In this document: positions 48,580 to 57,982 of the stretch, piece by piece | Position numbering within the stretch: the stretch's first letter is position 1 | How the letters are laid out: each line of letters begins with the position of its first letter | NCBI GenBank assembly: GCA_018304465.1 | Contig: JAGVWC010000010.1 | Span: 1 to 64,000, forward strand | Origin: Candidatus Iainarchaeum sp. | Lineage (GTDB): Archaea; Iainarchaeota; Iainarchaeia; Iainarchaeales; JAGVWC01 | Direction: 5' to 3' | Length of the DNA stretch: 64,000 bases | Program-made: the position numbers and the translations under genes | Notes under the pieces: generated by a model | Seen by the model: only the letters and a program-made list of their open reading frames with translations | What the model was told of the DNA's origin: nothing | The model's database searches: none

Positions 48580-49110
48580 TCAATGGTTCGCGAGATACAC
48601 GACCTTTTTTCCGGATTGGATTTTTTTCAGGTAACCTTCTTTGAACAACTTGTTCAAACGCTGACACGCCGCATTCAAGCCTTTGTATCCCAAAGACGCT
48701 TTGACGATTTCGGCGTCGACTTTGCCTTTTTGATCCACCAGGGTCAAAATCATTTGGTCTTGTTCGGGCAATACCTCAAACAAGTTTTTTTTGAGTTCCC
48801 TGGTTTCGGGAGAAGGGGCGGATGATTGCAGGAGGGGGTTAAGGGGGGAAAACCCTGCCTTTTGGGTTTTCCACTCAAACATCAACTGGTCATACTTTTC
48901 ATTTAACTGCGAAAGCAATTTGTTCGTTTCTTGACGCTCTTGCACGAGTTTAAACAACAAGGCCGAAACAACCGCCGGATTGTTCGAAACCTTTAGAATC
49001 TGATTCAAATCCACGGATAAAGAGTGGAACTCCGGAGAAACACTTTTTAAAACCGTTTCTACATCCGTTCTAAGCGCATCTGCTGATTGTTTCGAATCAT
49101 GATTTTTCAT
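48580..49110 (-). CDS. wHTH-like DNA-binding protein with coiled-coil N-terminus
   Basis: C-term QMILTLVDQKGKVDAEIVKASLGYKGLNAACQRLNKLFKEGYLKKIQSGKKVVYL. Confidence 0.65.
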   Translation of the reverse strand: MKNHDSKQSADALRTDVETVLKSVSPEFHSLSVDLNQILKVSNNPAVVSALLFKLVQERQETNKLLSQLNEKYDQLMFEWKTQKAGFSPLNPLLQSSAPSPETRELKKNLFEVLPEQDQMILTLVDQKGKVDAEIVKASLGYKGLNAACQRLNKLFKEGYLKKIQSGKKVVYLANH

Positions 49111-49143
49111 GCTGTATCATGATAGTATCATGATATTTATAAA
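49095..49143 (-). promoter_or_regulatory. three ATCATGAT palindromes plus TATA-like element
   Basis: AATCATGATT (49095-49104), TATCATGATA (49115-49124), TATCATGATA (49126-49135), then AT-rich atttataaat. Confidence 0.55.
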
Positions 49144-49234
49144 TGAATGTGTCCAAACGGGCCTAAAAATAAAAAGGAAAAACTATTTTTGAAAAGACTC
49201 TTTGAACCCAGTTGATCTGCCAAAAAAAGCTTAT

Positions 49235-50077
49235 ATGGTAGAAAGACGTTCTTTTGCCATGAAATTATCCGAGACCGATTTGGCATGGCTCGTCGGCTTT
49301 ATTGAAGGAGAAGGAAGTTTCGGAGTTTCAATTTGCATTTCAAAAACCGACCAAGGCATAAAACCCACTCTTCTTTTCAAACTCGCTTTAGCAGAACGCG
49401 ACAAAGAAGTCATCTACAAGCTGAGAGAAATGCTTGGCATCGGATGGATTACGTTCAAACGAAAAGAACTCTGGCAAAAACACGGCATAAAAAACGCCTC
49501 CAATCAATATTCTTTCTTGGTGACCAGCGTCGATGAATGCCAAACACTCTGTAACCTGCTTGATGAAAGCCTATTCAAAACCGCCAAGAAAAATGATTTC
49601 CTTTTATGGAAAGAAGCAGTAAAAAACATTGGCAATTTTGAACACCTTAAAAAAGATGGATTGCTACGACTCGCAGAAATCCGAGACATGATAAACGGAC
49701 CTGAAAAAACAACAAACTACAAAGCCAAAGCATTTTTCATGAATGCCATTGAAAAAAGACCCCAATTATTCACCATACAAGCCATTGAAAAAAGAACAGC
49801 AAAAGCAATTATTGTTCGGGAATCTATCAAACAAAAGAAATCCAAAATTTCCCAATACAAACCCAAATTTGAGATAGCCCCCGAGGACCACGTGTGCATT
49901 GATTGTAGAAAAAGCCTCGCAGATCGAAACGTCCGAGCCGAGCGATGCGAGACCTGCAGAAGAAAACACCTTAACAAACTTGGATACCAATGGCTCAAAA
50001 AACACCGGGCAGCGGTTCGATACATGGCCCAAGACGTGTTGGCGGGAAAAAAAACCGATCGCTGGCAAAAACAATAA
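49235..50077 (+). CDS. free-standing LAGLIDADG homing endonuclease with C-terminal Cys motif
   Basis: LAWLVGFIEGEGSFGVSI; CIDCRKSLADRNVRAERCETCRRKH. Confidence 0.85.
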   Translation: MVERRSFAMKLSETDLAWLVGFIEGEGSFGVSICISKTDQGIKPTLLFKLALAERDKEVIYKLREMLGIGWITFKRKELWQKHGIKNASNQYSFLVTSVDECQTLCNLLDESLFKTAKKNDFLLWKEAVKNIGNFEHLKKDGLLRLAEIRDMINGPEKTTNYKAKAFFMNAIEKRPQLFTIQAIEKRTAKAIIVRESIKQKKSKISQYKPKFEIAPEDHVCIDCRKSLADRNVRAERCETCRRKHLNKLGYQWLKKHRAAVRYMAQDVLAGKKTDRWQKQ

Positions 50078-50115
50078 TCCGTTCTGATTCAAAGCCTTTT
50101 TTTGATAAAGAACCA

Positions 50116-52173
50116 TCAGCGTTTTACGCTTTCGAAAAAACTTTTGGCGGAATCCGCCACGATTTGGGTGTACGGGGTTTCTTTTTTGATGTCCAGCATT
50201 TGGCGATGCTCTTTGTCCAATGTTTTGTCAATAGCGCCATTCGATAACACCGCGAAAAAACCATAGTCTTCACGGGACCGGGTTAACCGTCCAATGGCTT
50301 GAATGAAATTTTTGCGGGTCGTCAACACGAAAAACCAGGTGTTGGCATCGATTTTCCACTTGTGTTTTTTGGCGAGTTCATCGAATTTTTTGATTTCAAA
50401 ATCATACACTTGCGGATACGGAATCCCGATCAAAAGCAAGATGCGACACCCATTGTCTTTGAGCATATTGCTTCCGCGGGCATATTTGGTGTACATCGTT
50501 GAAAACATGACTTTTTTTCCGCTTGATTGCTTGAATTTTTCCCATTGTTCGTCGCGGCTATGCGACGCGTCCAGTTTTTTTTCTTCGTCCAAAAAAATCG
50601 TAACCCCGTTTTTTTCCAACAAGGAAAACAACGGGTCTTTTACGGGATTAAAGGCTCCGTACGCGTTAAAAAAAACCACGATTTCGCGTTTGACTTCGGA
50701 TAATTCCAAAATCAGGTCGCCGATCATCTGGGCCTTAAGACCAATGTCGGCAAATCGTTTTCGCGACGAAAAATCCAGGGCCGGGTGCTTTAGAATAATG
50801 CCTTGTTTTTGTCCGGTTAACCCCGCGTTTTTTGGAACCGTAAACCAATCGACTTTTTCGCCGAACTGGATTTCAAGCATTTCCTGAAACGGTAACGTCG
50901 CGGACATCACCACGATTTTTTCGAATCGACGCGCTAACGATTGAAAAAACTCGGTGAACACCAAGGGCCGGCGCACGAAAAAAACGTCGGTTTGATCGCC
51001 GCGTTTTCGTTTGGACACCGAATCCACGAACGTAATCGCGTTTTTTTGATCCACCGAAAACGCCAACCGAAAATGAAACGCCAGCACGTGGCGATACGGA
51101 TCGTGTTTTTTGGCGGAATCCGAAATCAATTTGAAAAAATCGCTTTCATTTGCCTTAAACACCTGGTTAAACCGTTCAAACGCCAGTCGATACAACGGAA
51201 CCCCAAAAAACGCTTTTTCGACTTCGATTCCCTTGGGAACATCCATCGGAAGTCCTTTGGAGGCATGATCCAGAAACGTTTTCAGACTCTCGGCATACAA
51301 TTCCAGTTCATACGCCAGTTCGCGACGCTTGTTGATCTCCATTTTTTCAAAATCCCGCAAAAACAAATCCCGATTCGTCGGCCGCAAATCCGACAACACG
51401 TGGGTCAACTGGCTTTGCGACAAACTGATCTTGAATTGTTCGCGCAAACGTTCTTCAAACTTGTCAAACTCGTCAATCACCAGCAAAAACTCCGACGTGT
51501 CTTCTTCCAGATACTTCGGATTGATCAAATACTGATAATCGCACACCTGGATTTTGGCCGAAGAAAAGTTTTTTTTGAACAAATAATACGGACACAATTG
51601 TTTTTCCTTTAAGTTACCGATGATTTGCACCAAATCGTTTTCCCCAAGATCCAAGTGTGGATCCGACAATTTGGAATGCAATTCTTTGACCGCGGCTTCG
51701 CCGGACGGCTTTAATGTTTTCTGACCCGCTTTTTGTTCTCCGAACACGTTTTCGTAATGAACACAATCCCCGGATTCTTTCGCCCGATCGCACAAGGAAT
51801 AAATGCTTTCTTGTCCGTCAATTTCGGACCCGGGTTCGTCCGACAAAAACACGCAGGGTTTATACGTCGGGTTTCCTTTTCCGATCAAAAAACCCAAATC
51901 CACGTTCGACGGATTCAATCCTTCTTGCTTTAAATGATCCTTCCAAAAATTCACGGTGTGATTCGTGGCCGCGGTCGCGATCAACACCCGCTTTTTTTTC
52001 TCCAACACGAAATTCTTGGCCAACCCCAACGCCAAAAACGTTTTTCCAAACCCCGTTGGCGCTTCCAACGCCACGATATCGGATTCTTCCAACGCGTCAA
52101 ACACGTTTTTAGCAATCGCGTTTTGAACCCTGGACCGGGTTTCTTTTGCCGCCGAAATCTCGTATAGCGCCAT
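50116..52173 (-). CDS. XPD/DinG (Rad3)-like superfamily 2 DNA helicase
   Basis: VALEAPTGFGKTFLALGLAKNF (Walker A); LLVIDEFDKFEERL (Walker B variant); CVFL..C..C..Y/CPYYLFKK Fe-S-like cysteines; QAIGRLTRSREDYGFFAVL motif VI. Confidence 0.85.
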   Translation of the reverse strand: MALYEISAAKETRSRVQNAIAKNVFDALEESDIVALEAPTGFGKTFLALGLAKNFVLEKKKRVLIATAATNHTVNFWKDHLKQEGLNPSNVDLGFLIGKGNPTYKPCVFLSDEPGSEIDGQESIYSLCDRAKESGDCVHYENVFGEQKAGQKTLKPSGEAAVKELHSKLSDPHLDLGENDLVQIIGNLKEKQLCPYYLFKKNFSSAKIQVCDYQYLINPKYLEEDTSEFLLVIDEFDKFEERLREQFKISLSQSQLTHVLSDLRPTNRDLFLRDFEKMEINKRRELAYELELYAESLKTFLDHASKGLPMDVPKGIEVEKAFFGVPLYRLAFERFNQVFKANESDFFKLISDSAKKHDPYRHVLAFHFRLAFSVDQKNAITFVDSVSKRKRGDQTDVFFVRRPLVFTEFFQSLARRFEKIVVMSATLPFQEMLEIQFGEKVDWFTVPKNAGLTGQKQGIILKHPALDFSSRKRFADIGLKAQMIGDLILELSEVKREIVVFFNAYGAFNPVKDPLFSLLEKNGVTIFLDEEKKLDASHSRDEQWEKFKQSSGKKVMFSTMYTKYARGSNMLKDNGCRILLLIGIPYPQVYDFEIKKFDELAKKHKWKIDANTWFFVLTTRKNFIQAIGRLTRSREDYGFFAVLSNGAIDKTLDKEHRQMLDIKKETPYTQIVADSAKSFFESVKR

Positions 52174-52251
52174 ACTCAAAACACCATACGAAAAGGGTTT
52201 TAACCACCCGTCTTCATCGCAATCCTCGTTAAACCGCCGCAAATAAAAGCG

Positions 52252-52461
52252 ATGGGCTCCAACCCAAAGAAAAAGAAGCGGCTTTCCAACGATGGCAAAA
52301 CGATACCCGCCCGATCGCGTCCGCATCTGGCCAAAGACGGCACCAAAACCGATTTTGAAAAACCCACTCTAAAAGACATGGTAAAAGTCTATGACCAATG
52401 GGTCGAAGCACCCGGTGCCATCACGATTCGCTGGCGAAAAAACGTCCGATCCTATTTATAA
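52252..52461 (+). CDS. small hypothetical protein
   Basis: 69-aa ORF ending TLKDMVKVYDQWVEAPGAITIRWRKNVRSYL. Confidence 0.4.
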   Translation: MGSNPKKKKRLSNDGKTIPARSRPHLAKDGTKTDFEKPTLKDMVKVYDQWVEAPGAITIRWRKNVRSYL

Positions 52462-52509
52462 AAAAAAAACATCAAAACCCTTTAATTCTACCGCTTCGAA
52501 ATACTTGAC

Positions 52510-53196
52510 ATGCCGTCACGCCGAAAACCCGTTACGCGTCTCACCCGCCCCACAGCCGTTTTGCGCCGGCCCTTGCGACCGGCCCACCCACGACCCTATC
52601 GAATCATTGAAAAAACCCCTAACATTGCGCGCGCCGAAATGGCCTGGTTTCGATCCAAAGGAAAACCCGGTTACTTGCGCGAAAGTGCATCCGCGCGCCG
52701 ACTGGACCATGTGTATCCCGGACCCCCAAAACCCGGCGAACACGCGTTTGTTCACACCCACCCCTTCACGCGCGTCATGGGAACCGTTTCGACTCCGTCA
52801 TTATCCGATCTAGCGACTTTTTTTGCCGAACACGTCTTTGATTCCGACGTACGGGTATGGGAAATCGCAACTGTGGACAAAAAAGGAAAAGAAATCGGCG
52901 TATTCGCTTTTCGCGCCCAAAAAAAACTATTGGATTCACAAACAGAATCTGACCGAATCCGATTCCTGATCGAACGCGTTTTCATCAATAACCTAGACAA
53001 ACCCACCGTGGAAAAATACCGTATCGCCGAACGACTGCGGCAATACCTCGTAAAAAACAAATTTTTCGTCGAACACGCCGTAAGCCGGCGCGGATACGAA
53101 TTCGCATACGATTCCAGTCGACACGTCGGATTTTTCAGGAAAAAACGAAAAAAACCAGGCGAAGAAATCACGAAAACGTCAAGCCAACGCCGTTGA
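52510..53196 (+). CDS. hypothetical protein with possible JAMM/MPN-like motif
   Basis: EHAFVHTHPFTRVMGTVSTPSLSDL resembles HxHP...SxxD. Confidence 0.45.
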   Translation: MPSRRKPVTRLTRPTAVLRRPLRPAHPRPYRIIEKTPNIARAEMAWFRSKGKPGYLRESASARRLDHVYPGPPKPGEHAFVHTHPFTRVMGTVSTPSLSDLATFFAEHVFDSDVRVWEIATVDKKGKEIGVFAFRAQKKLLDSQTESDRIRFLIERVFINNLDKPTVEKYRIAERLRQYLVKNKFFVEHAVSRRGYEFAYDSSRHVGFFRKKRKKPGEEITKTSSQRR

Positions 53197-54003
53197 TTTC
53201 AACGCGTTCCACGCCTTGAACCCAAAAAACGCTGAAACCGCGACAAAAACCATTAAAGCGCCGTATACTTCGAATAAACCCGCGGTTTGCGCCAAATACA
53301 CGACGACCGCGTCCACCAACGAATGCAACACAATCGCGAGAATTAACCAAATTTTGTTCGACTCCACGATGCTTCGAAACACCAACAACGAAAACGACAA
53401 ATGCAATCCCATCGCAAGCAATCGTTCCAACAAACCCGGCAACGCATCGACCGGAGTCAAGTTTTTCACGGTTTCTTGCTGTTGCTTGATTTGATCCACT
53501 TGTTCTTGGGTTAACGTTCCGCCGGATTGTTGATTCAAATCCGCAATTCCCGCGTCATCCAAGGATTCCAAGGTCGAAAACCCAACCGCGGTCACAATCA
53601 AGATAACGCCAATCAACATGCATTCGACGCCGCCCCACCCCACTCCAAACAACAAACCGTTTTCACGCGAAAGCGACACTTTTTGATTCTGAAAAACATA
53701 TTTGAACACGAGCCAGCGTCCGATTTCCTCGAACAACCCCGCAAGCAAACCCAAATACAAGGCGGAAAGCACCAATGGAATCGGGGGTTCAAACCAACCC
53801 GAAAACAAACCCGACAACGGAGTTTGGGTCAAAAAAACGAACGGCACGTGTAGGACTTGCACCAAAATGAAAAAACCAAGTCCAAGACCAAACACTTTCC
53901 ACGAAAGATGATACTTTTTAACAATCCAAAACCCCAATGCCAATGGAATCAAGATCTCAAGCAAGGCGACGATTCCAAACGTCAACAAAACAACGGGGTC
54001 CAT
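53179..54003 (-). CDS. YhfC-like intramembrane metalloprotease family protein
   Basis: LAGLFEEIGRWLVFKYVF; GWGGVECMLIG; AIVLHSLVDAVVVYLAQ. Confidence 0.75.
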   Translation of the reverse strand: MDPVVLLTFGIVALLEILIPLALGFWIVKKYHLSWKVFGLGLGFFILVQVLHVPFVFLTQTPLSGLFSGWFEPPIPLVLSALYLGLLAGLFEEIGRWLVFKYVFQNQKVSLSRENGLLFGVGWGGVECMLIGVILIVTAVGFSTLESLDDAGIADLNQQSGGTLTQEQVDQIKQQQETVKNLTPVDALPGLLERLLAMGLHLSFSLLVFRSIVESNKIWLILAIVLHSLVDAVVVYLAQTAGLFEVYGALMVFVAVSAFFGFKAWNALKSTALA

Positions 54004-54086
54004 GCAACACCACTTTACCGACAAGTTTTAACGGGTGTGCTAAAAAAACATGCTAAAAAAGAACAACCCTGTTACGAGAAAGTAGG

Positions 54087-54395
54087 TCAGGCTTGTTTAA
54101 TTTTTTTTACTTTCTTAACCCTAAACACAGATAACATCAATTTTCTTGCAATTGGTTGATAGATAAGTAAGAACAATCCACTTCCAGCAAAAATTGGCAT
54201 GCTATAGTCAATCATGGTTTTTTGGACTTCATTCAATGTATGACCTTGCAAGAGAACCCAATAGACAAGCAAAATTTCCACCCCGCTAATAATCAGCACT
54301 AGAACACTAAGCACACTAAGGAACCATATAAACAGAGAGCAAAACAAGTCTTTTAGGGCAAGCGGTTTTTGAATAGGCGTTTTTGGTTTTATCAT
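54087..54395 (-). CDS. small membrane protein
   Basis: 102-aa ORF with hydrophobic segments; 4-nt overlap with the next gene. Confidence 0.5.
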   Translation of the reverse strand: MIKPKTPIQKPLALKDLFCSLFIWFLSVLSVLVLIISGVEILLVYWVLLQGHTLNEVQKTMIDYSMPIFAGSGLFLLIYQPIARKLMLSVFRVKKVKKIKQA

Positions 54396-54706
54396 TTTTT
54401 ACGCCTCCAATCTAAAGGTTGCCAACAATTTGGACAAATTGGCGCATCTTTTGCCACAGGGTAGTTACATCGGGGACAACGATTTTGGTTAAGCGCATCA
54501 ATAATTAGCTTCCCTAAAAGTATCATCCCTGCCGCGTCGACAATATCTTTTATCCAGTCATCTTTTGCCATAAACCAATTTGGACTAGCTACGAATTTTT
54601 GTATCTTACTATTTGTTCTATCTAGTGAAAAACGAGGATGCTTGCAGTTGAAATTCCCCCGCGATTGAAAAAGCTCATTCGCAAACCATAAAAACCCCAA
54701 ATGCAT
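54392..54706 (-). CDS. zinc-ribbon protein (start uncertain, MAKDDWIKD possible)
   Basis: [25 protein letters not shown]. Confidence 0.6.
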   Translation of the reverse strand: MHLGFLWFANELFQSRGNFNCKHPRFSLDRTNSKIQKFVASPNWFMAKDDWIKDIVDAAGMILLGKLIIDALNQNRCPRCNYPVAKDAPICPNCWQPLDWRRKK

Positions 54707-54711
54707 TCTAT

Positions 54712-56262
54712 TTGCATAAAAGAAGACCCCTCATGACAAAAATTACTAATGGAACCAAAGAAGGTTTCGAACAAAAAATGTGGACCGCCGCCGACAAAAT
54801 GCGAAACAACATGGACGCTGCCGAATACAAACATGTCGTCTTGGGCCTTATTTTCTTAAAATATATTTCTGATCGGTTTGAAGTCATACATAAAGAATTG
54901 TCCAAAGATCCTGAAGGCTTAGGGCCCGAAGAACGAGACGAATACATTTCCCGCAACGTATTTTGGGTTCCAAAAAAAGCACGTTGGGGCTATTTACAAG
55001 ACCGCGCCAAACAACCCGAAATCGGACAATTCCTCGACGATGCCATGGAACTTGTCGAAAAAGAAAACCCCACGCTAAAAGGCGTATTACCCAAAGATTA
55101 CGCTCGCCCTACACTCAACAAACGAAGACTTGGGGAACTCATCGACCTAATCGGAACCATCACACTGGGAGACGAAGAAAGCAACAAGAAAGACGTTTTA
55201 GGACAAGTATATGAGTATTTCTTGGGCCAATTCGCAGATGCAGAAGGAAAAAAAGGCGGCCAATTCTATACCCCGGCTAGCATTGTAAAACTCCTCGTTG
55301 AAATGATCGAACCCTACAAAGGCCGTGTATTCGATCCGTGCTGTGGAAGCGGAGGAATGTTCGTTCAAAGCGAAAAATTCATTTCCGAGCACCAAGGAAA
55401 AATTGACGAAGTATCCATTTACGGCCAAGAAAGCAACCCGACCACCTGGAAACTCTGCAAAATGAACTTGGCGATACGCGGAATCGACGGAAACATTTCG
55501 CTTGGAGATTCTTTTCACCAAGACCAACACAAAGACCTCAAAGCAGACTTTATTTTAGCCAATCCACCCTTCAATGTCTCCGACTGGAGCGGAGAAAGCC
55601 TACGCGACGATTCCCGCTGGAAATACGGAGTTCCACCAACCGGAAACGCCAATTTTGCATGGGTCCAACACTTTATTTCCCATTTGAGTCCCACCGGAAT
55701 CGCCGGATTCGTTCTCGCCAACGGTTCCATGTCATCTAACCAATCCGGCGAAGGCGAAATTCGAAAAAAAATCGTTCAAGAAGACCTAGTGGATTGCATG
55801 GTGGCACTTCCAAGCCAATTATTCTTCAACACCATGATCCCTGCCTGCTTATGGTTTGTGGCACGCGACAAAAAAAACAATAAACACCGCGACCGCCGCG
55901 GACAAGTACTATTCATTGACGCTCGCAAAATGGGGACCATGATTGATCGCCGCCACCGCGAACTCACCACTGAAGACATCCAAAAAATTGCTTCAACTTA
56001 TCACGCGTGGCGAAACAAAGATGGGAAACACCAAGACATCAAAGGATTCTGCAAGTCCATATCACTCAAAGAAATCGAAAAGCAAGGATTCATCCTAACC
56101 CCCGGACGATACGTTGGAACCGAAGAAATAGAAGACGACTGTGAACCCTTCGAAGAAAAAATGAAACGTCTCACGAACGAATTAAAAATGCAATTTGAAG
56201 AATCGAAACGTCTAGAAAAAGAAATTGAAAAAAATCTGAAGGGGATCGGTTTTGACTTTTAA
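54712..56262 (+). CDS. hsdM: Type I restriction-modification methyltransferase subunit
   Basis: [54 protein letters not shown] (NPPF). Confidence 0.97.
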   Translation: MHKRRPLMTKITNGTKEGFEQKMWTAADKMRNNMDAAEYKHVVLGLIFLKYISDRFEVIHKELSKDPEGLGPEERDEYISRNVFWVPKKARWGYLQDRAKQPEIGQFLDDAMELVEKENPTLKGVLPKDYARPTLNKRRLGELIDLIGTITLGDEESNKKDVLGQVYEYFLGQFADAEGKKGGQFYTPASIVKLLVEMIEPYKGRVFDPCCGSGGMFVQSEKFISEHQGKIDEVSIYGQESNPTTWKLCKMNLAIRGIDGNISLGDSFHQDQHKDLKADFILANPPFNVSDWSGESLRDDSRWKYGVPPTGNANFAWVQHFISHLSPTGIAGFVLANGSMSSNQSGEGEIRKKIVQEDLVDCMVALPSQLFFNTMIPACLWFVARDKKNNKHRDRRGQVLFIDARKMGTMIDRRHRELTTEDIQKIASTYHAWRNKDGKHQDIKGFCKSISLKEIEKQGFILTPGRYVGTEEIEDDCEPFEEKMKRLTNELKMQFEESKRLEKEIEKNLKGIGFDF

Positions 56263-56719
56263 CATTTTCATAAGTTACTCAACAAAGGATATCGAAACGG
56301 CTAAAAGACAGCAGAATTATTTTTCTCAAATTCAAGGAACGCGAGTTTTTCTATCTGAGTCAAGCCTGATTTTGGGTCAACTAAGTGATGTATTCATTAA
56401 CGAAATCAAAAAGTGTGATTTATTCATAGTCCTTTACAGTAAGAATTCTCAAAATTCGACTTATGTTCAACAAGAAATTGGTGTTGCGAAAGGAAACGGA
56501 AAACTTGTTATCCCCGTTCTGCTTGATGCTGAAGCAAAACCGGATGCAATGCTTCAAGGTATTAGTTATCTTTCAATTTACGATGAAGAAAAGCGCAACA
56601 CACAAATGCCTCGGTTATATCAGTACATCACACAAGAAACACAAAAGAAAGCAACTGGAGAAACACTTCTCTTTCTTGGAGCGCTTTATACACTATACTC
56701 TTTGTCGAGACACAGGTGA
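56252..56719 (+). CDS. TIR-domain protein
   Basis: [62 protein letters not shown] start overlaps hsdM, stop overlaps hsdS. Confidence 0.85.
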   Translation: MTFNIFISYSTKDIETAKRQQNYFSQIQGTRVFLSESSLILGQLSDVFINEIKKCDLFIVLYSKNSQNSTYVQQEIGVAKGNGKLVIPVLLDAEAKPDAMLQGISYLSIYDEEKRNTQMPRLYQYITQETQKKATGETLLFLGALYTLYSLSRHR

Positions 56720-57978
56720 CTATAGTGCCCAAGTTTAAAGAAACGGAAAACGGAAAAATTCCCCCTGGCTGGGAAGTTACTATAATTAGTAATGCAATCG
56801 AAGTTAATCCCGAGAGAGCGCTAAAAAAAGGATCAAATGCAAAGTCAGTTGCAATGCAAGACTTAAAAGAGTTTAATAAAAAAATACAAAATTTTACAAT
56901 TAAATCCTTCAGAGGAGGTTCAAAATTCAAAAACGAGGACACTCTGATGGCTAGGATTACGCCTTGTTTAGAAAATGGTAAAACAGCATTCGTTGATATT
57001 CTTGAAAAAGAGGAAATCGGGTTTGGATCTACAGAATTTATAGTTCTATCCGGAAAACCAGAAAAAACAACAAATGAATTCGTCTTCTACTTATCTATTT
57101 CCCCAAAATTAAGAAGCGAAGCTATTCAATCAATGTCCGGTACATCCGGAAGACAAAGAATTCAAACCGATTTATTCAGGTCTAAGGAAATTGCGATACC
57201 AAAAATTTTCGAACAAAAGGCAGTCGTAAAAATTCTTTCAGATTTAGATTCTAAAATCGAATTGAACAATCAGACGAATCGTACGCTCGAACAAATTGCT
57301 CAAACTTTGTTCAAACATTGGTTTGTTGATTTTGAATTTCCAAACGTAGAAGGAAAACCATACAAATCCAGCGGCGGAAAAATGATTGAATCTGGGCTTG
57401 GATTGGTTCCCGAAGGGTGGAAAGTTCGATCATTGGATCAAATTGCTGATTTTCTCAATGGCCTTGCGTTACAAAAATATCCCCCTGCAGGAGAAGATTT
57501 TCTTCCAGTAATAAAAATTCGAGAATTGCGACAGGGAGTTACAGTGGATAGTGACAAAGCAGATATTTCCATTCCAGATGAATATATTGTTGAAGATGGA
57601 GATGTACTTTTTTCTTGGTCTGGCAGTTTAGAAGTGGTTATCTGGTGTGGCGGGCCTGGAGCATTAAATCAGCACTTATTTAAGATTACATCAAAAGAAT
57701 ACCCTAAATGGTTTTTTTATCAATGGACCAAATATCATTTAACCGAGTTTCAGCTTATCGCAGAGGGAAAAGCAACAACAATGGGGCACATACAACGCCA
57801 CCATTTAACCGAAGCAAAAATTTTGGTTCCACAACGGGCAATCTTAGAAAAAATTAATAAAATTATGGCCCCAAAATTCGAATTGCTTGTTAATAACAAA
57901 ATTGAAATTCGAAACTTGACACAGATTCGTGATTCTTTGCTTCCAAAACTAATGTCTGGAAAAATCCGAGTGAGTTGA
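56716..57978 (+). CDS. hsdS: Type I RM specificity subunit
   Basis: Two target-recognition halves separated by LDSKIELNNQTNRTLEQIAQTLFKHWFVDFEFP; ends SLLPKLMSGKIRV; GTGA overlap with the TIR gene. Confidence 0.95.
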   Translation: MTIVPKFKETENGKIPPGWEVTIISNAIEVNPERALKKGSNAKSVAMQDLKEFNKKIQNFTIKSFRGGSKFKNEDTLMARITPCLENGKTAFVDILEKEEIGFGSTEFIVLSGKPEKTTNEFVFYLSISPKLRSEAIQSMSGTSGRQRIQTDLFRSKEIAIPKIFEQKAVVKILSDLDSKIELNNQTNRTLEQIAQTLFKHWFVDFEFPNVEGKPYKSSGGKMIESGLGLVPEGWKVRSLDQIADFLNGLALQKYPPAGEDFLPVIKIRELRQGVTVDSDKADISIPDEYIVEDGDVLFSWSGSLEVVIWCGGPGALNQHLFKITSKEYPKWFFYQWTKYHLTEFQLIAEGKATTMGHIQRHHLTEAKILVPQRAILEKINKIMAPKFELLVNNKIEIRNLTQIRDSLLPKLMSGKIRVS

Positions 57979-57982
57979 TGTA

